This document shows, piece after piece, positions 1-8,989 of a DNA stretch of 64,000 nt. The DNA is from Arthrobacter sp. UM1 (GTDB lineage Bacteria > Actinomycetota > Actinomycetes > Actinomycetales > Micrococcaceae): NCBI RefSeq assembly GCF_020483305.1, contig NZ_JACWAB010000001.1, forward strand, positions 310,001-374,000. Reading direction: 5' to 3'. The notes beneath the pieces were generated by a model. The model was not told the DNA's origin and searched no databases. It saw only the letters and a program-made list of their open reading frames with translations. Position numbers and translations under genes: made by a program. Numbering within the stretch: the first letter of the stretch is position 1; each line of letters opens with the position of its first letter.

Positions 1-160
1 CTCGCAGCACCTGGATGCCGATGGTCCCGCCCGTGAGCACCACGCTCGCGACGCCGAAGGAGCGCTGCGCCTGCTCGATCGAGCTGAGCAGCTCCCGAGC
101 GGCTCGCTGGCTGACCGCCGTGTCCGTGGGCAGGACGGTGATGGGATCCTTAGCGTTCAC
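1..160 (-). CDS. pgl: 6-phosphogluconolactonase, 5' part only (gene runs off the left edge)
   Basis: This is the N-terminal part of 6-phosphogluconolactonase, which hydrolyses 6-phosphogluconolactone in the oxidative pentose phosphate pathway. About 53 codons are visible, read leftward from a GTG at 160. The sequence SVVLTGGTIGIQVLR matches the sugar-phosphate binding loop (LTGGT-G) near the start of Pgl/DevB proteins. The start overlaps the 3' end of opcA by 11 bp, so it should be translationally coupled to zwf and opcA. The order zwf-opcA-pgl is standard in Actinobacteria. The rest lies outside the window. Confidence 0.85.
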   Translation of the reverse strand, partial: MNAKDPITVLPTDTAVSQRAARELLSSIEQAQRSFGVASVVLTGGTIGIQVLR

Positions 161-1097
161 TGGGACGCACACTCCTCAGGGTTGAGCGGATGACGGGGCT
201 GCGGACCACCTCGCCGAAGACCACGTCCGGGTCGAGCCGCCGCAGCTCTTCGGAGAGGCACTCGTGCAGGGGGCGCTCGGGAAGCGAGATGCGCTGGACC
301 CGCTGGTGGGGCTGGTAGAGCTCCACGACGCCGTCGCCGCTGCGCACCAGCTCGATGTCTCCCTCAGGCCGGGAGATGCGGATGCGTCGGATTCCCTCGG
401 GGATCCGGTTCGGGGCGGCCGCCACGGTGACGCGGGCGCGCAGCTTGGGGGAGAGCCAGGCGGCGAGGAGGGTGGTGCTCGGCGAGTCCGGCGCGCCCTC
501 CACCGTCACCTGAGTGATGGTCGATGGGTCGATCTGGTCGAACGTCGCCGCGAGCTGCCCGCGCCAGAGGGTGAGCCGCGTCCAGGCGAGGTCCGTGTCG
601 CCGGGCTCGTAGTGCTCGGCGATGCTGAGCAGGGCGTCCTTCGGCTTGCTCGCCGCGAAGGAGTCGGTGATGCGGCGGGTGGCCATGCGGCCGAGCGCGC
701 GCTCCTCGGGCGCCTGCGCGACGCCGTCCGGCCACCACACCACGATCGGCGCGTCCGGCAGGAGCAGGCCCGAGACGAGGGACTCCGGCTTGGCGCTGAG
801 CGGACCGTGCGCGTGGAGCACGATCACCTCGGACGCGCCGGCGTCTCCGCCGACTCGGATCTGCGCGTCGAGCCGGGCCTCGCCCTTCGGGTCGCAGGCC
901 ACGAGCACCACAACGCGGCACGGGTGCTCCCGGCTCGCGCGGTTCGCGGCGTCGATGGCGTCCTCGAAGCTCTCGGAGCGCACCTGGACGAGCAGCGTCA
1001 GCACCCGACCCACGGCGGTCACGCCGCCTTCCTTGCGGAGCCGGTTGAGGGCCTTGCCCACCTTGGAGACGGTGGTCTCCTCCAAATCCACGATCAT
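150..1097 (-). CDS. opcA: Glucose-6-phosphate dehydrogenase assembly protein OpcA
   Basis: OpcA is a cytoplasmic protein needed for full activity or assembly of glucose-6-phosphate dehydrogenase; it has no known catalytic activity. The product (315 aa) starts MIVDLEETT and contains the OpcA blocks LLVQVRSESFEDAIDAAN and PDAPIVVWWPD, at about the usual family length. I chose the ATG at 1097 because it makes a 4-bp ATGA overlap with the zwf stop; an in-frame ATG at 1109 is possible but less likely. It lies between zwf and pgl and is almost certainly cotranscribed with them. Confidence 0.93.
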   Translation of the reverse strand: MIVDLEETTVSKVGKALNRLRKEGGVTAVGRVLTLLVQVRSESFEDAIDAANRASREHPCRVVVLVACDPKGEARLDAQIRVGGDAGASEVIVLHAHGPLSAKPESLVSGLLLPDAPIVVWWPDGVAQAPEERALGRMATRRITDSFAASKPKDALLSIAEHYEPGDTDLAWTRLTLWRGQLAATFDQIDPSTITQVTVEGAPDSPSTTLLAAWLSPKLRARVTVAAAPNRIPEGIRRIRISRPEGDIELVRSGDGVVELYQPHQRVQRISLPERPLHECLSEELRRLDPDVVFGEVVRSPVIRSTLRSVRPSER

Positions 1098-2671
1098 GGG
1101 CGGCGCCACGTCCTTCCGTCTCGGGCGAGCAGGTCATCGGCGGAGTCGGGTCCCCACGAGCCGGGGGAGTACTGCTCCGGGCGGGTGCCGCTCGCGGCCC
1201 ACGCCTCCTCGAACGGGTCGAGGATCTTCCAGGAGAGCTCCACCTCCTCGTGGCGGGGGAAGAGCGGCGGCTCGCCGAGGAGGACGTCGAGGATGAGCCG
1301 CTCGTACGCCTCCGGGGAGGACTCGGTGAAGTTCTGCCCGTAGCTGAAGTCCATGCTCACATCGCGGACTTCTCGCTGGGTGCCGGGCACCTTGGAGCCG
1401 AAGCGGATCGTGGCGCCCTCGTCCGGCTGGACGCGGATGACGACGGCGTTGTGCCCCAGCCCCGGCTCGCCCGCGTAGAGCCCGCCCGGCGCCTTCTTGA
1501 AGACGACGGCGATCTCCGTCACCCGCCGCCCGAGCCGCTTGCCCGCACGCAGGTAGAAGGGGACGCCGGCCCAGCGGCGCGTGTTGATGTCCAGCCGGAT
1601 CGCCGCGTAGGTCTCCGTGGTGGACTCCGGGTTGAAGCCCTCCTCGTCGAGGAACCCGGTGACGCGCTCTCCGCCCTGCCAGCCGCTGGCGTACTGCCCG
1701 CGCGCGGAGTTCGCCTCGGGGTCGTCCGGCACGACGACGGCCGCGAGGATCTTCTCCTTCTCTGCCCGGAGGTGCTCCGCGGCGAACGAGATCGGCTCCT
1801 CCATCGCCGTCAGGGCGAGGAGCTGGAGGAGGTGGTTCTGGATGACGTCGCGGGCAGCGCCGACGCCGTCGTAGTAGCCCGCGCGGCCGCCGATGCCGAT
1901 GTCCTCGGCCATCGTGATCTGGACGTGGTCCACGTTGGAGGCGTTCCAGATCGGCTCGAAGAGCTGGTTGGCGAAGCGCAGCGCCAGGAGGTTCTGGACC
2001 GTCTCCTTGCCGAGGTAGTGGTCGATGCGGAAGATCGAGTCGGCGGGGAAGACGGACTCGACCACCTTGTTGAGCTCCCGCGCAGAGGCCAGGTCGTGCC
2101 CGAAGGGCTTCTCGATGACGACGCGCTTGAACGGCCCGCCCTCGGGCTGCTCGGCGAGGCCGTGGCTGTTGAGCTGGGCGCAGACGTCCTCGAAGCTCTT
2201 CGGCGGGATCGAGAGGTAGAAGGCGTGGTTGCCGCGCGTGCCCTGGGTCTGCTCCAGCTCCTCGAGCGTTTCGCGGAGGGTCTCGAACGCGTCGTCGTCG
2301 TCGAAGCCTCCGGAGACGAAGCGGATGCCGGCGGCGAGCTGGTTCCAGACGTTCTCGTCGAAGCCGGTGCGGGTGTGGGCCTCGACGTGCTCGCGGACCT
2401 CCTCCGCGAACCGCGCGTGGGACCAGTCGCGGCGTCCGAAGCCGACGAGGCCGAAGCTCGGCGGCAGGAGGCCGCGGTGTGCGAGGTCGTACACGGCGGG
2501 GAGGAGCTTCTTCCGGGCGAGGTCGCCCGTGACCCCGAAGAAGACGATGGAGCTGGGGCCGGCGATGCGGTTGAGCCGGCGGTCGCGGGGATCCCTCAGC
2601 GGGTTCGCCGTCCCATCCGCCGTCTGCGGGCGGCCGCTGGGGCGGCGCGCGGGGTTCTTCGGTGCTGTCAC
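1094..2671 (-). CDS. zwf: Glucose-6-phosphate 1-dehydrogenase
   Basis: Oxidises glucose-6-phosphate to 6-phosphogluconolactone with NAD(P)+, the entry step of the oxidative pentose phosphate pathway. The 525-aa product has an N-terminal dinucleotide-binding loop (FFGVTGDLARKKLLP, about residues 44-58) and the substrate and active-site motif RIDHYLGKE with the catalytic His. The first ~37 residues are a Pro/Arg-rich extension without clear function. The start is a GTG with a weak ribosome site, so the N-terminus could be shorter. A 125-bp gap with a strong hairpin separates it from tal; opcA overlaps its 3' end. Confidence 0.95.
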   Translation of the reverse strand: MTAPKNPARRPSGRPQTADGTANPLRDPRDRRLNRIAGPSSIVFFGVTGDLARKKLLPAVYDLAHRGLLPPSFGLVGFGRRDWSHARFAEEVREHVEAHTRTGFDENVWNQLAAGIRFVSGGFDDDDAFETLRETLEELEQTQGTRGNHAFYLSIPPKSFEDVCAQLNSHGLAEQPEGGPFKRVVIEKPFGHDLASARELNKVVESVFPADSIFRIDHYLGKETVQNLLALRFANQLFEPIWNASNVDHVQITMAEDIGIGGRAGYYDGVGAARDVIQNHLLQLLALTAMEEPISFAAEHLRAEKEKILAAVVVPDDPEANSARGQYASGWQGGERVTGFLDEEGFNPESTTETYAAIRLDINTRRWAGVPFYLRAGKRLGRRVTEIAVVFKKAPGGLYAGEPGLGHNAVVIRVQPDEGATIRFGSKVPGTQREVRDVSMDFSYGQNFTESSPEAYERLILDVLLGEPPLFPRHEEVELSWKILDPFEEAWAASGTRPEQYSPGSWGPDSADDLLARDGRTWRRP

Positions 2672-2758
2672 GTCTCTGGTGCGCCTTCGGGGTTCAACGT
2701 CAGTGGTCTCGTCGTGCGGACCGCGGGGTGCCGGCCGCTGCGGGTGCGGGGGAGAGGC

Positions 2759-2789
2759 GCGTCCCGCCCGGAGAGCCCGGGCGGGACGC
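2759..2789 (-). terminator. GC-rich hairpin between tal and zwf
   Basis: GCGTCCCGCCCGG and CCGGGCGGGACGC form a perfect 13-bp stem with a 5-nt loop, just past the tal stop on the minus strand. There is no U-run, so this may be a weak terminator, a processing or stability element, or a site that sets the tal/zwf expression ratio. Confidence 0.5.
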
Positions 2790-2796
2790 TGCGCCG

Positions 2797-3912
2797 CTAC
2801 TTCTTGGCGGCGTCCAGCTCCTTCTGGAGGTTCTCGAGGAGGTCCTCCCAGGAGGCCACGAACTTCTCGAGCCCCTCCTTCTCAAGCTGGGCGACGACGT
2901 CGTTGTAGTCGACGCCAGCAGCGGCGACGGCGTCGAGGACCTTGTTCGCCTCGTCGTAGGACCCGGTGATCGTGTCCCCGGTGACCTTCCCGTGGTCGGC
3001 CACCGCGTCGAGGGTCTTCTCCGGCATGGTGTTGACCACGTTGTGGGCCACGAGGCCGGTCACGTAGAGCGTGTCCGGCAGGCTCGGGTCCTTGACGCCC
3101 GTGGAGGCCCACAGGGGCCGCTGCGGGTTGGCGCCCTTGGACGCGAGGAGCTCCCAGCGCTCGGTGGCGAAGGCCTGCTCGTACACCTGGTAGGCGAGCT
3201 GGGCGTTGGCCACGCCGGCCTTGCCCTTGAGCTTCGCCGCGTCGGCGTCCTGCGAGGCGTCGAGGCGCTTGTCGATCTCCGTGTCCACGCGGGAGACGAA
3301 GAAGGACGCCACGGAGTGGATCCTCGAGATGTCCTTGCCCGCCTCGAGGGCCTTCTCGAGGCCGAGCTGGTAGGCGTTGATGACCGCGCGGTAGCGCTCG
3401 AGGGAGAAGATGAGCGTCACGTTGACGCTGATCCCGGCGGCGATCGTCTCCGTGATCGCCTCGAGTCCCTCGACGGTGGCCGGGATCTTGATGAGGACGT
3501 TGTCCTTGCGGATCTTCTCCGTGAGGCGCTTGGCCTCCTCGATCGTGGCCTTCGCGTCCCGGGCGGAGCGCGGGTCCACCTCGATGGAGACGCGCCCGTC
3601 CACGCCCTGGGTCTTCTCGAAGACCTCGGTGAAGACGTCGGCCGCGTTCGAGACGTCCTGCGTGGTGATCTCGAAGACCGCCTCCTCGAGCGGCGTGCCC
3701 TTCGCGGCCAGCTCGTTCACCTGGTCCTGGTACGCGGCGCCGTCGGAGAGCGCTGCGGCGAAGATCGAGGGGTTGGTGGTCACGCCCACCACGTTCTTCT
3801 CGGCGATGAGCTCCTGGAGGTTCCCGGACTTGAGGCGGTTGCGGGACAGGTCGTCGAGCCAGATGGAGACGCCCGCGTCGCTGAGCGCCTGGGTGTTCTT
3901 GTTCTGCGTCAT
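2797..3912 (-). CDS. tal: Transaldolase
   Basis: Transfers a dihydroxyacetone unit between sugar phosphates in the non-oxidative pentose phosphate pathway. The 371-aa protein matches actinobacterial transaldolases in length and has the family signature [13 protein letters not shown] near residue 45. The Schiff-base lysine is in NVLIKIPAT, around residue 145. The ATG is preceded by AAAGGGAG at good spacing. It lies 51 bp downstream of tkt and upstream of zwf on the same strand, giving the common tkt-tal-zwf-opcA-pgl order. Confidence 0.95.
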   Translation of the reverse strand: MTQNKNTQALSDAGVSIWLDDLSRNRLKSGNLQELIAEKNVVGVTTNPSIFAAALSDGAAYQDQVNELAAKGTPLEEAVFEITTQDVSNAADVFTEVFEKTQGVDGRVSIEVDPRSARDAKATIEEAKRLTEKIRKDNVLIKIPATVEGLEAITETIAAGISVNVTLIFSLERYRAVINAYQLGLEKALEAGKDISRIHSVASFFVSRVDTEIDKRLDASQDADAAKLKGKAGVANAQLAYQVYEQAFATERWELLASKGANPQRPLWASTGVKDPSLPDTLYVTGLVAHNVVNTMPEKTLDAVADHGKVTGDTITGSYDEANKVLDAVAAAGVDYNDVVAQLEKEGLEKFVASWEDLLENLQKELDAAKK

Positions 3913-3963
3913 GCGTGTTCTCCCTTTCGCGGAGAGGTCTGTGCTTCTGCGGTGCGGCTCGCG

Positions 3964-6066
3964 CTACTCGCCTGCGGCCGTGATGGACTCCTTGGCCTTC
4001 GCGACGACGTTCTCCGCCGTGAAGCCGTACTTCTCGAAGAGGACCTTGTCCGAGGCCGAGGCGCCGAAGTGCTCGATGGTGACCGTCCGGCCGGCATCGC
4101 CCACCATCCGGTCCCAGGACATGGCGTGCCCGGCCTCGACCGCCACGCGGGCCTTGACCGAGGGGGGCAGGACCTCGTCCTGGTAGGCCTTGGACTGCTG
4201 GAAGAACCACTCGTGGGACGGCATGGAGACCACGCGGGCGGTCACGCCGTCTTGCGCGAGCTGCTCGCGGGCCTGGACGGCCAGCTGCACCTCGGAGCCC
4301 GTGGCGATGAGGAGCACGTCCGGCGTGACGTCCTTGCCGTCCTTCTGGGCCTCCGCCAGCACGTAGGCGCCCTTGAGGACGCCTTCAGCGGACGCGAGCT
4401 TCCCCTCGCCGCGCTCGAAGACCGGGAGGTTCTGACGGGAGAGCACGATGCCCGCCGGGCGGTCCGTGTGCTCGAGGATGCCCCGCCAGGCGTAGGAGAC
4501 CTCGTTGGCGTCGGCGGGGCGGACGATGTCCAGATCCGGGATGGCGCGCAGCGAGGAGAGCTGCTCGATCGGCTGGTGGGTGAGGCCGTCCTCGCCGAGG
4601 CCGATCGAGTCGTGCGTCCACACGTAGATCGACGGCGAGCCCATGATCGCCGCGAGCCGGACCGCGGGACGCTGGTAGTCGGAGAAGATGAGGAAGGTTC
4701 CGGCGAACGCGCGGGTCTTCGAGGAGATCGTGATGCCGTTGACGATGGCCGCGGCGGCGTGCTCGCGGATGCCGAAGTGCAGGACACGGCCGTACGGGTC
4801 GCCGTCCCACTTCTTCGTGGTCCACTTCGTCGGGATGAAGGACTTGGCGCCCTCGATGGTCGTGTTGTTGGAGCCGGCGAGGTCGGCGGAGCCGCCCCAC
4901 AGCTCGGGCAGCACCGGGCCGAGCGCGGTCAGCACCTTGCCCGAGGCCGAGCGGGTGGACACGTCCTTGCCCGCCTCGAACTCCGGGAGGGCGTCCGTCC
5001 AGCCCTCGGGGAGCTCCATCTTCTGCACCCGCTCGTGGAGCTCGGCGAGATCCTGGTGCTTCTGCGCCCAGGCGTCGAACTCCTTCTGCCAGGCCTTGTG
5101 CTCCTCCGCGCCGCGGTCCTTGACCTTGCGGGCGTGCTCGAGGATCTCCGGCTCGATCTGGAAGCTCTTCTTCGGGTCGAAGCCGAGCAGCTCCTTGACC
5201 GCCGCGAGCTCCTCCCCGCCGAGAGCGGAGCCGTGGACACTGCGGGTGTTCTGCTTCGTGGGGGCGGGCCAGCCGATGATCGTGTTGAGCGCGATGATCG
5301 ACGGCTTGTCCGTGACCTTCTTGGCCTCCTGGACGGCGTCGAAGAGGGACTGGACGTCCTCGTGGTACTCGTCCTCGGCGCGCCAGTCCACGCGCTGGGT
5401 GTGCCAGCCGTACGCCTCGTAGCGCTTGAGGACGTCCTCGGAGTAGGCCACGTCCGTGTCGTCCTCGATGGAGATCTGGTTCTGGTCGTAGATGACCACG
5501 AGGTTGCCGAGCTCCTGGTGGCCCGCAAGGGAGCCGGCCTCAGCGGTGATGCCCTCCTGGAGGTCGCCGTCGGAGGCGATGACGTAGACCATGTGGTCGA
5601 ACGGCGAGGTTCCGGGCTCCGCCATCGGATCGAACATGCCGCGCGTGCGGCGCTGTCCGTAGGCGAAGCCCACGGAGGTGGCGAGGCCCTGGCCGAGCGG
5701 GCCGGTGGTCATCTCGACGCCGTTCGTGTGGTGGTACTCCGGGTGGCCCGGGGTCAGCGAGCCGAAGGTGCGGAGGGACTCGATGTCCTTTATCTCGAGG
5801 CCGTAGCCCGAGAGGTAGAGCTGGAGGTAGAGCGTCAGAGCCGTGTGCCCCGGGGACAGGATGAAGCGGTCGCGGCCGGGCCACTGCGAATCGTTCGGGT
5901 CGTGGCGCATCACCTTCTGGTAAAGCATGTAGGCCACGGGGGCGAGGCTCATCGCCGTGCCCGGGTGGCCGTTGCCGACCTTCTCGACGGCGTCCGCGGC
6001 GAGGACGCGGATGGTGTCGACGGCGCGCTGATCCTTCTCGCTCCATTCGAGCTTCTGCTCAGTCAT
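3964..6066 (-). CDS. tkt: Transketolase
   Basis: Thiamine diphosphate enzyme moving two-carbon units between ketoses and aldoses in the pentose phosphate pathway. The 700-aa product begins MTEQKLEWSEKDQRAVDT. It has the N-terminal pyrophosphate region NGHPGTAMSLAP, the ThDP motif ASDGDLQEGITAEAGSLAG, and the pyrimidine-domain segments FGIREHA and WTHDSIGLGEDGLTHQP. I placed the start at 6066 because AAAGGG lies upstream and the length fits the family; the frame stays open further upstream but that part is not transketolase-like. It is the first gene of the minus-strand operon. Confidence 0.96.
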   Translation of the reverse strand: MTEQKLEWSEKDQRAVDTIRVLAADAVEKVGNGHPGTAMSLAPVAYMLYQKVMRHDPNDSQWPGRDRFILSPGHTALTLYLQLYLSGYGLEIKDIESLRTFGSLTPGHPEYHHTNGVEMTTGPLGQGLATSVGFAYGQRRTRGMFDPMAEPGTSPFDHMVYVIASDGDLQEGITAEAGSLAGHQELGNLVVIYDQNQISIEDDTDVAYSEDVLKRYEAYGWHTQRVDWRAEDEYHEDVQSLFDAVQEAKKVTDKPSIIALNTIIGWPAPTKQNTRSVHGSALGGEELAAVKELLGFDPKKSFQIEPEILEHARKVKDRGAEEHKAWQKEFDAWAQKHQDLAELHERVQKMELPEGWTDALPEFEAGKDVSTRSASGKVLTALGPVLPELWGGSADLAGSNNTTIEGAKSFIPTKWTTKKWDGDPYGRVLHFGIREHAAAAIVNGITISSKTRAFAGTFLIFSDYQRPAVRLAAIMGSPSIYVWTHDSIGLGEDGLTHQPIEQLSSLRAIPDLDIVRPADANEVSYAWRGILEHTDRPAGIVLSRQNLPVFERGEGKLASAEGVLKGAYVLAEAQKDGKDVTPDVLLIATGSEVQLAVQAREQLAQDGVTARVVSMPSHEWFFQQSKAYQDEVLPPSVKARVAVEAGHAMSWDRMVGDAGRTVTIEHFGASASDKVLFEKYGFTAENVVAKAKESITAAGE

Positions 6067-6286
6067 GTCTGCGTGACCCTTTCGTCTCTGAGGTCTGTTG
6101 CCCTTGTCCATCGAGTCTAGTGTCCGTCCGCCCACGGTGAAGGGCGGTTCGGCATTCGGCCTTTTCCCTCCGCAGAGCGTAAACTCAAGGTTGAATATTC
6201 CTGCCCTCGGCTCGTGGACGGTCGGCGTCGTCGTCGGGCCGTTCGGGCCGCAGGTCCCCGGCAGCACGAAGAAAGGTGCCGCACCC
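6067..6286. promoter_or_regulatory. Divergent promoter region between tkt and ctaB
   Basis: On the minus strand a TAGACT box (6119-6114) is a plausible -10 for tkt, giving a leader of about 40 nt. On the plus strand TAAACT (6180-6185) is a plausible -10 for ctaB. No convincing -35 boxes or operator palindrome were found. Assignments rest on position and the TANNNT pattern only. Confidence 0.4.
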
Positions 6287-7237
6287 GTGCACGTTGCCCT
6301 TCCGCAGCAGACTCAGCACCGCGTCGAGTCTTCGTCCGAGCCTGCCTGGCAGCGGAAGACGAAGGCGTACGTTTCGCTGACGAAGCCGAGGGTCGTGGAG
6401 CTGCTGCTCGTGACCACGCTGCCCACCATGATGTTCGCTGTCGGGGGAGCGCCGGACCCGTGGGTGGCGCTCGCCACGATGATCGGCGGCGCGCTGGCCG
6501 CGGGAAGCGCCTCGGCGTTCAACTGCTACATCGACCGCGACATCGACAAGCTGATGCACCGCACCGAGAACCGGCCGCTCGTCACAGGCGAGGTCTCGCC
6601 GCGTGAGGCGTTCGTGTTCGCGAGCGTGCTCGGCGTCGTCGCCATCGCGCTGCTGTGGTTCGGGGCGAACCCGCTCGCCGGGCTCCTCGGCATCGGGGCG
6701 ATCTTCTTCTACGTGGTCATCTACACGATGATCCTCAAGCGCCGCACAGCGCAGAACATCATCTGGGGCGGCGCCGCCGGCTGCTTCCCGATCCTCATCG
6801 CCTGGGCCGCCGCCACGGGCACGGTCGAGGTCGGGGCGTGGATCCTCTTCATGGTGGTCTTCCTCTGGACGCCGCCGCACTACTGGCCGCTGTCCATGAA
6901 GTACGGCGAGGACTACCGGAATGCGGACGTCCCGATGCTCGGCGCCTTTGCAGGCGGGCGCATCGTCTCGGCGCAGGTGGTGCTCTATGCGTGGGCCACG
7001 GTTATCTGCTCGCTGCTGCTCGTTCCCGCGTCGGGCGCCGGCTGGGTCTACGGCATCGGTGCCGTCCTCTCGGGCGGATGGTTCATCTACAAGTCCCACC
7101 GCCTCCGGCACCTCGCGCTCACCCAGCGCATGACGAACAAGTCCGCCATGAGCGTCTTCCACGGATCGATCATCTACCTCTCGATCCTCTTCCTGGCCCT
7201 GGCTCTGGACCCGTTCGCCATGAGGCTCTTCCAGTAG
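6287..7237 (+). CDS. ctaB: Protoheme IX farnesyltransferase (heme O synthase)
   Basis: Membrane UbiA-family prenyltransferase that adds a farnesyl group to heme b to make heme O for cytochrome oxidase. The 316-aa product carries the first Asp-rich motif [20 protein letters not shown] and the second region [13 protein letters not shown], between about eight hydrophobic helices. The GTG at 6287 is chosen because GAAAGG lies 10 nt upstream and the length fits; the frame stays open 63 codons further upstream. It is divergent from tkt, a common neighbourhood in Micrococcaceae. Heme A synthase (8055-8987), which uses its product, is close by. Confidence 0.95.
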   Translation: MHVALPQQTQHRVESSSEPAWQRKTKAYVSLTKPRVVELLLVTTLPTMMFAVGGAPDPWVALATMIGGALAAGSASAFNCYIDRDIDKLMHRTENRPLVTGEVSPREAFVFASVLGVVAIALLWFGANPLAGLLGIGAIFFYVVIYTMILKRRTAQNIIWGGAAGCFPILIAWAAATGTVEVGAWILFMVVFLWTPPHYWPLSMKYGEDYRNADVPMLGAFAGGRIVSAQVVLYAWATVICSLLLVPASGAGWVYGIGAVLSGGWFIYKSHRLRHLALTQRMTNKSAMSVFHGSIIYLSILFLALALDPFAMRLFQ

Positions 7238-7536
7238 GGTCTCGGACAGCGGGCCCTCGGACTGCTCGGCCTGGGGCCGGGACTGCTAGCGCTTCGACTG
7301 TGTCAGCGCCGCGCGTCAGACCTGTACGTCAGAGGTGCGGACTCGTGCGCATTCGCTCATCCTCGTCCGGGGACGGTATCGCGCTCCTTCGGTGCGGACG
7401 GCGTGCAGGGGCTCGGGGAACAGCTTCCTCGGGGACATCCTCCTCGGGGACAACTCTTCGGCCGAGAATCCCGTCTGCGCACAGGCGCGGACCGAGAACG
7501 CCTGGATTCCGGAACGCCTCGATCCTGAGACGTCCC

Positions 7537-7571
7537 CATCGCCCTCGAAATGCACGTGATCGAGGGCGATG
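7537..7571. terminator. Perfect hairpin in the ctaB-ctaA gap
   Basis: CATCGCCCTCGA and TCGAGGGCGATG form a perfect 12-bp stem with an 11-nt loop, 300 bp after ctaB. No T-run follows on either strand. It may terminate readthrough from ctaB or be part of the repeat cluster that starts 29 bp later. Confidence 0.4.
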
Positions 7572-7599
7572 ACACCCCAAAACGTGCACGCTCCCTTTT

Positions 7600-7679
7600 C
7601 ACACCCGGTTCTGAGCAATACACCCGCTTTCGCACGCCATTTTGAGCGGAAAGCGGGTGTGGTGGCGAAAAGGGGTGTG
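7600..7679. repeat. 80-bp palindromic repeat, copy 1
   Basis: The element has outer arms CACACCCG / GGGGTGTG (one mismatch) and an inner perfect 12-bp stem ACACCCGCTTTC / GAAAGCGGGTGT. It is almost identical to copy 2 at 7847-7926. Nested palindromes of this size in an intergenic gap resemble REP- or MITE-like elements; no transposase or target-site duplication is visible. Confidence 0.75.
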
Positions 7680-7846
7680 GCGCGGGGCGAGGGGGCCAGA
7701 GCGCTCGGTCCTGGCGCGTTGGCGGTGGGTGCAGGCCGACGGAACGGCGGGAACTCGAGGCCCGGTCAGCGGCGCGAGGAGTTCAGGCTCCGAACGGAGG
7801 CACTCGGCTGGTGCAGCGCACTCGGTTGCGTGCGTCGTTAACTCAT

Positions 7847-7926
7847 CACACCCCGTTCTGAGCAATACACCCGCTTTCGCACGCGATTTTGAGCGGAAAG
7901 CGGGTGCGAAGGCGAAAAGGGGTGTG
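7847..7926. repeat. 80-bp palindromic repeat, copy 2
   Basis: Outer arms CACACCCC / GGGGTGTG are perfect (8 bp) and the inner stem CACCCGCTTTC / GAAAGCGGGTG is perfect (11 bp). It differs from copy 1 at a handful of positions, mostly in the right arm, and lies in the same orientation 247 bp downstream. It lies between convergent ctaB and ctaA, so it could also stop transcription. Confidence 0.75.
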
Positions 7927-7963
7927 ACGGCGCTGAGGGGGGGGGCGACGGCGCAGGGGGGGC

Positions 7964-7996
7964 GGCGAAAGCGGGTGCGAAGGCGAAAAGGGGTGC
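7964..7996. repeat. Partial third copy of the 80-bp repeat (right arm only)
   Basis: GCGAAAGCGGGTGCGAAG followed by GCGAAAAGGGGTGC repeats the right half of copy 2. The following sequence also repeats a G-run plus CGACGGCGC, so a tandem duplication of about 70 bp (roughly 7896-7966 and 7967-8030) explains it. Confidence 0.6.
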
Positions 7997-8054
7997 AGCG
8001 GCGAAAGGAGGGGGGGCGACGGCGCTCACGGGCGCCGCGGTGCTGCCCCCGGAC

Positions 8055-8987
8055 TCAGGCCTCGCGGGGCGAGCGGACCGCGTGGGCCACGTTCGCCGTC
8101 GCGGCGACGACCATCGTGGAGCCGATCATGTGGACGGCCACGACCGCGATGGGCAGGTGCATGAAGTGCTGGATGTACCCGATGACACCCTGGAAGAGGA
8201 CCACGCCGAGAGCCAGCCACACCGTCTTGGCGGCTCGCTTGTCCTCGTGGCCGAGCTTGACGCCCAGGATCACGAGCAGCGCGATGAGGATGTAGATGAG
8301 GGCGGAGTGGAACGGCGTGACCACCTGGGGGTCGAGGCCTGTGCGGGCGGCGCCGTGGTCGCCGGCGTGCGGGCCGGACCCGGTCAGGATGGTGCCGGCG
8401 ATGAGGATCGCCGCCGTCGTGAGGCTGACCAGCCGCGCCAGCACGATGTTGGTCCGGCCCGTCGTGTGCCGCGGCGTCCCGTAGACGCGGTTGCACAGCA
8501 GAGACGCCCAGGCCACCAGCGGCATCGAGATGATGAAGTGCGCGGAGACCACCCACGGATTGAGGTGGCTCAGCACCGTCACCATGCCCACGATCGCCTG
8601 GAAGGGAACGAAGAGCAGGAGCGAGAGCGCGAGGTAGCACAGGTCGCGGCGGCCCGTGCGCCACACGGCCAGGATGGTCAGGGCGGCCACCACGATGAGC
8701 ACGAACGTGAGAAGCCGGTTACCGAACTCGATGTAGCTGTGGATGCCGAGCTCGGGGGTCGCCGTGAGGGAGCTCGCGGAGCAGCGCGGCCACGTCGAGC
8801 AGCCGAGGCCGGATGCCGTGAGCCGGACGAGCCCGCCCGTGAGGACGATGAGCATCTGCGAGGCGAGCGAGGCCACCGCGAGGCGCCGGGTGTACGGCGT
8901 GAGCGTCCTCGGCATGAGGCGGTCGAGGAGCGTGGCGTCCTTGCCGCGGGGTGCGCGTGCCGGGTGAATGCTGGAGTGCGAGGTCAT
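8055..8987 (-). CDS. ctaA: Heme A synthase (COX15/CtaA family)
   Basis: Integral membrane enzyme that oxidises heme O to heme A for the aa3 oxidase. The 310-aa protein is almost wholly hydrophobic with about eight helices. Heme-ligand histidines sit in contexts such as SHLNPWVVSAHFI and QHFMHLPIAVVAVHM. A cysteine pair in a loop (GLGCSTWPRC) matches the redox-active Cys pair of type B CtaA proteins. The ATG at 8987 gives family length. The stop of the ABC permease gene is 2 bp upstream, so it is probably expressed with the exporter genes. Confidence 0.93.
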   Translation of the reverse strand: MTSHSSIHPARAPRGKDATLLDRLMPRTLTPYTRRLAVASLASQMLIVLTGGLVRLTASGLGCSTWPRCSASSLTATPELGIHSYIEFGNRLLTFVLIVVAALTILAVWRTGRRDLCYLALSLLLFVPFQAIVGMVTVLSHLNPWVVSAHFIISMPLVAWASLLCNRVYGTPRHTTGRTNIVLARLVSLTTAAILIAGTILTGSGPHAGDHGAARTGLDPQVVTPFHSALIYILIALLVILGVKLGHEDKRAAKTVWLALGVVLFQGVIGYIQHFMHLPIAVVAVHMIGSTMVVAATANVAHAVRSPREA

Positions 8988-8989
8988 GT

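Larger units (their letters stand above)
7238..8054. other. Non-coding, repeat-rich gap between ctaB and ctaA
   Basis: This 817-bp gap between convergent genes has no convincing gene. It holds a 15-nt-spaced duplication of TCCTCGGGGACA (7426 and 7441), a 12-bp-stem hairpin (7537-7571), two near-identical 80-bp hairpin repeats, a third partial copy, and G-runs of 9, 7, 4 and 7 (7937-8016). Small open frames here lack ribosome sites and look spurious. Confidence 0.7.

Noticed and set aside
2662-6120. Very long open frame on the plus strand opposite tal and tkt
   Set aside because: It is the GC-rich antisense shadow of two well-recognised minus-strand genes; no ribosome site and no protein-like composition.
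7317-7860. Several 60-100 codon frames in the ctaB-ctaA gap
   Set aside because: They overlap each other on both strands, run through the palindromic repeats and lack ribosome sites.
7600-7996. CRISPR array
   Set aside because: Only two full copies, 167 bp apart, of a long nested palindrome; no regular spacers and no cas genes.
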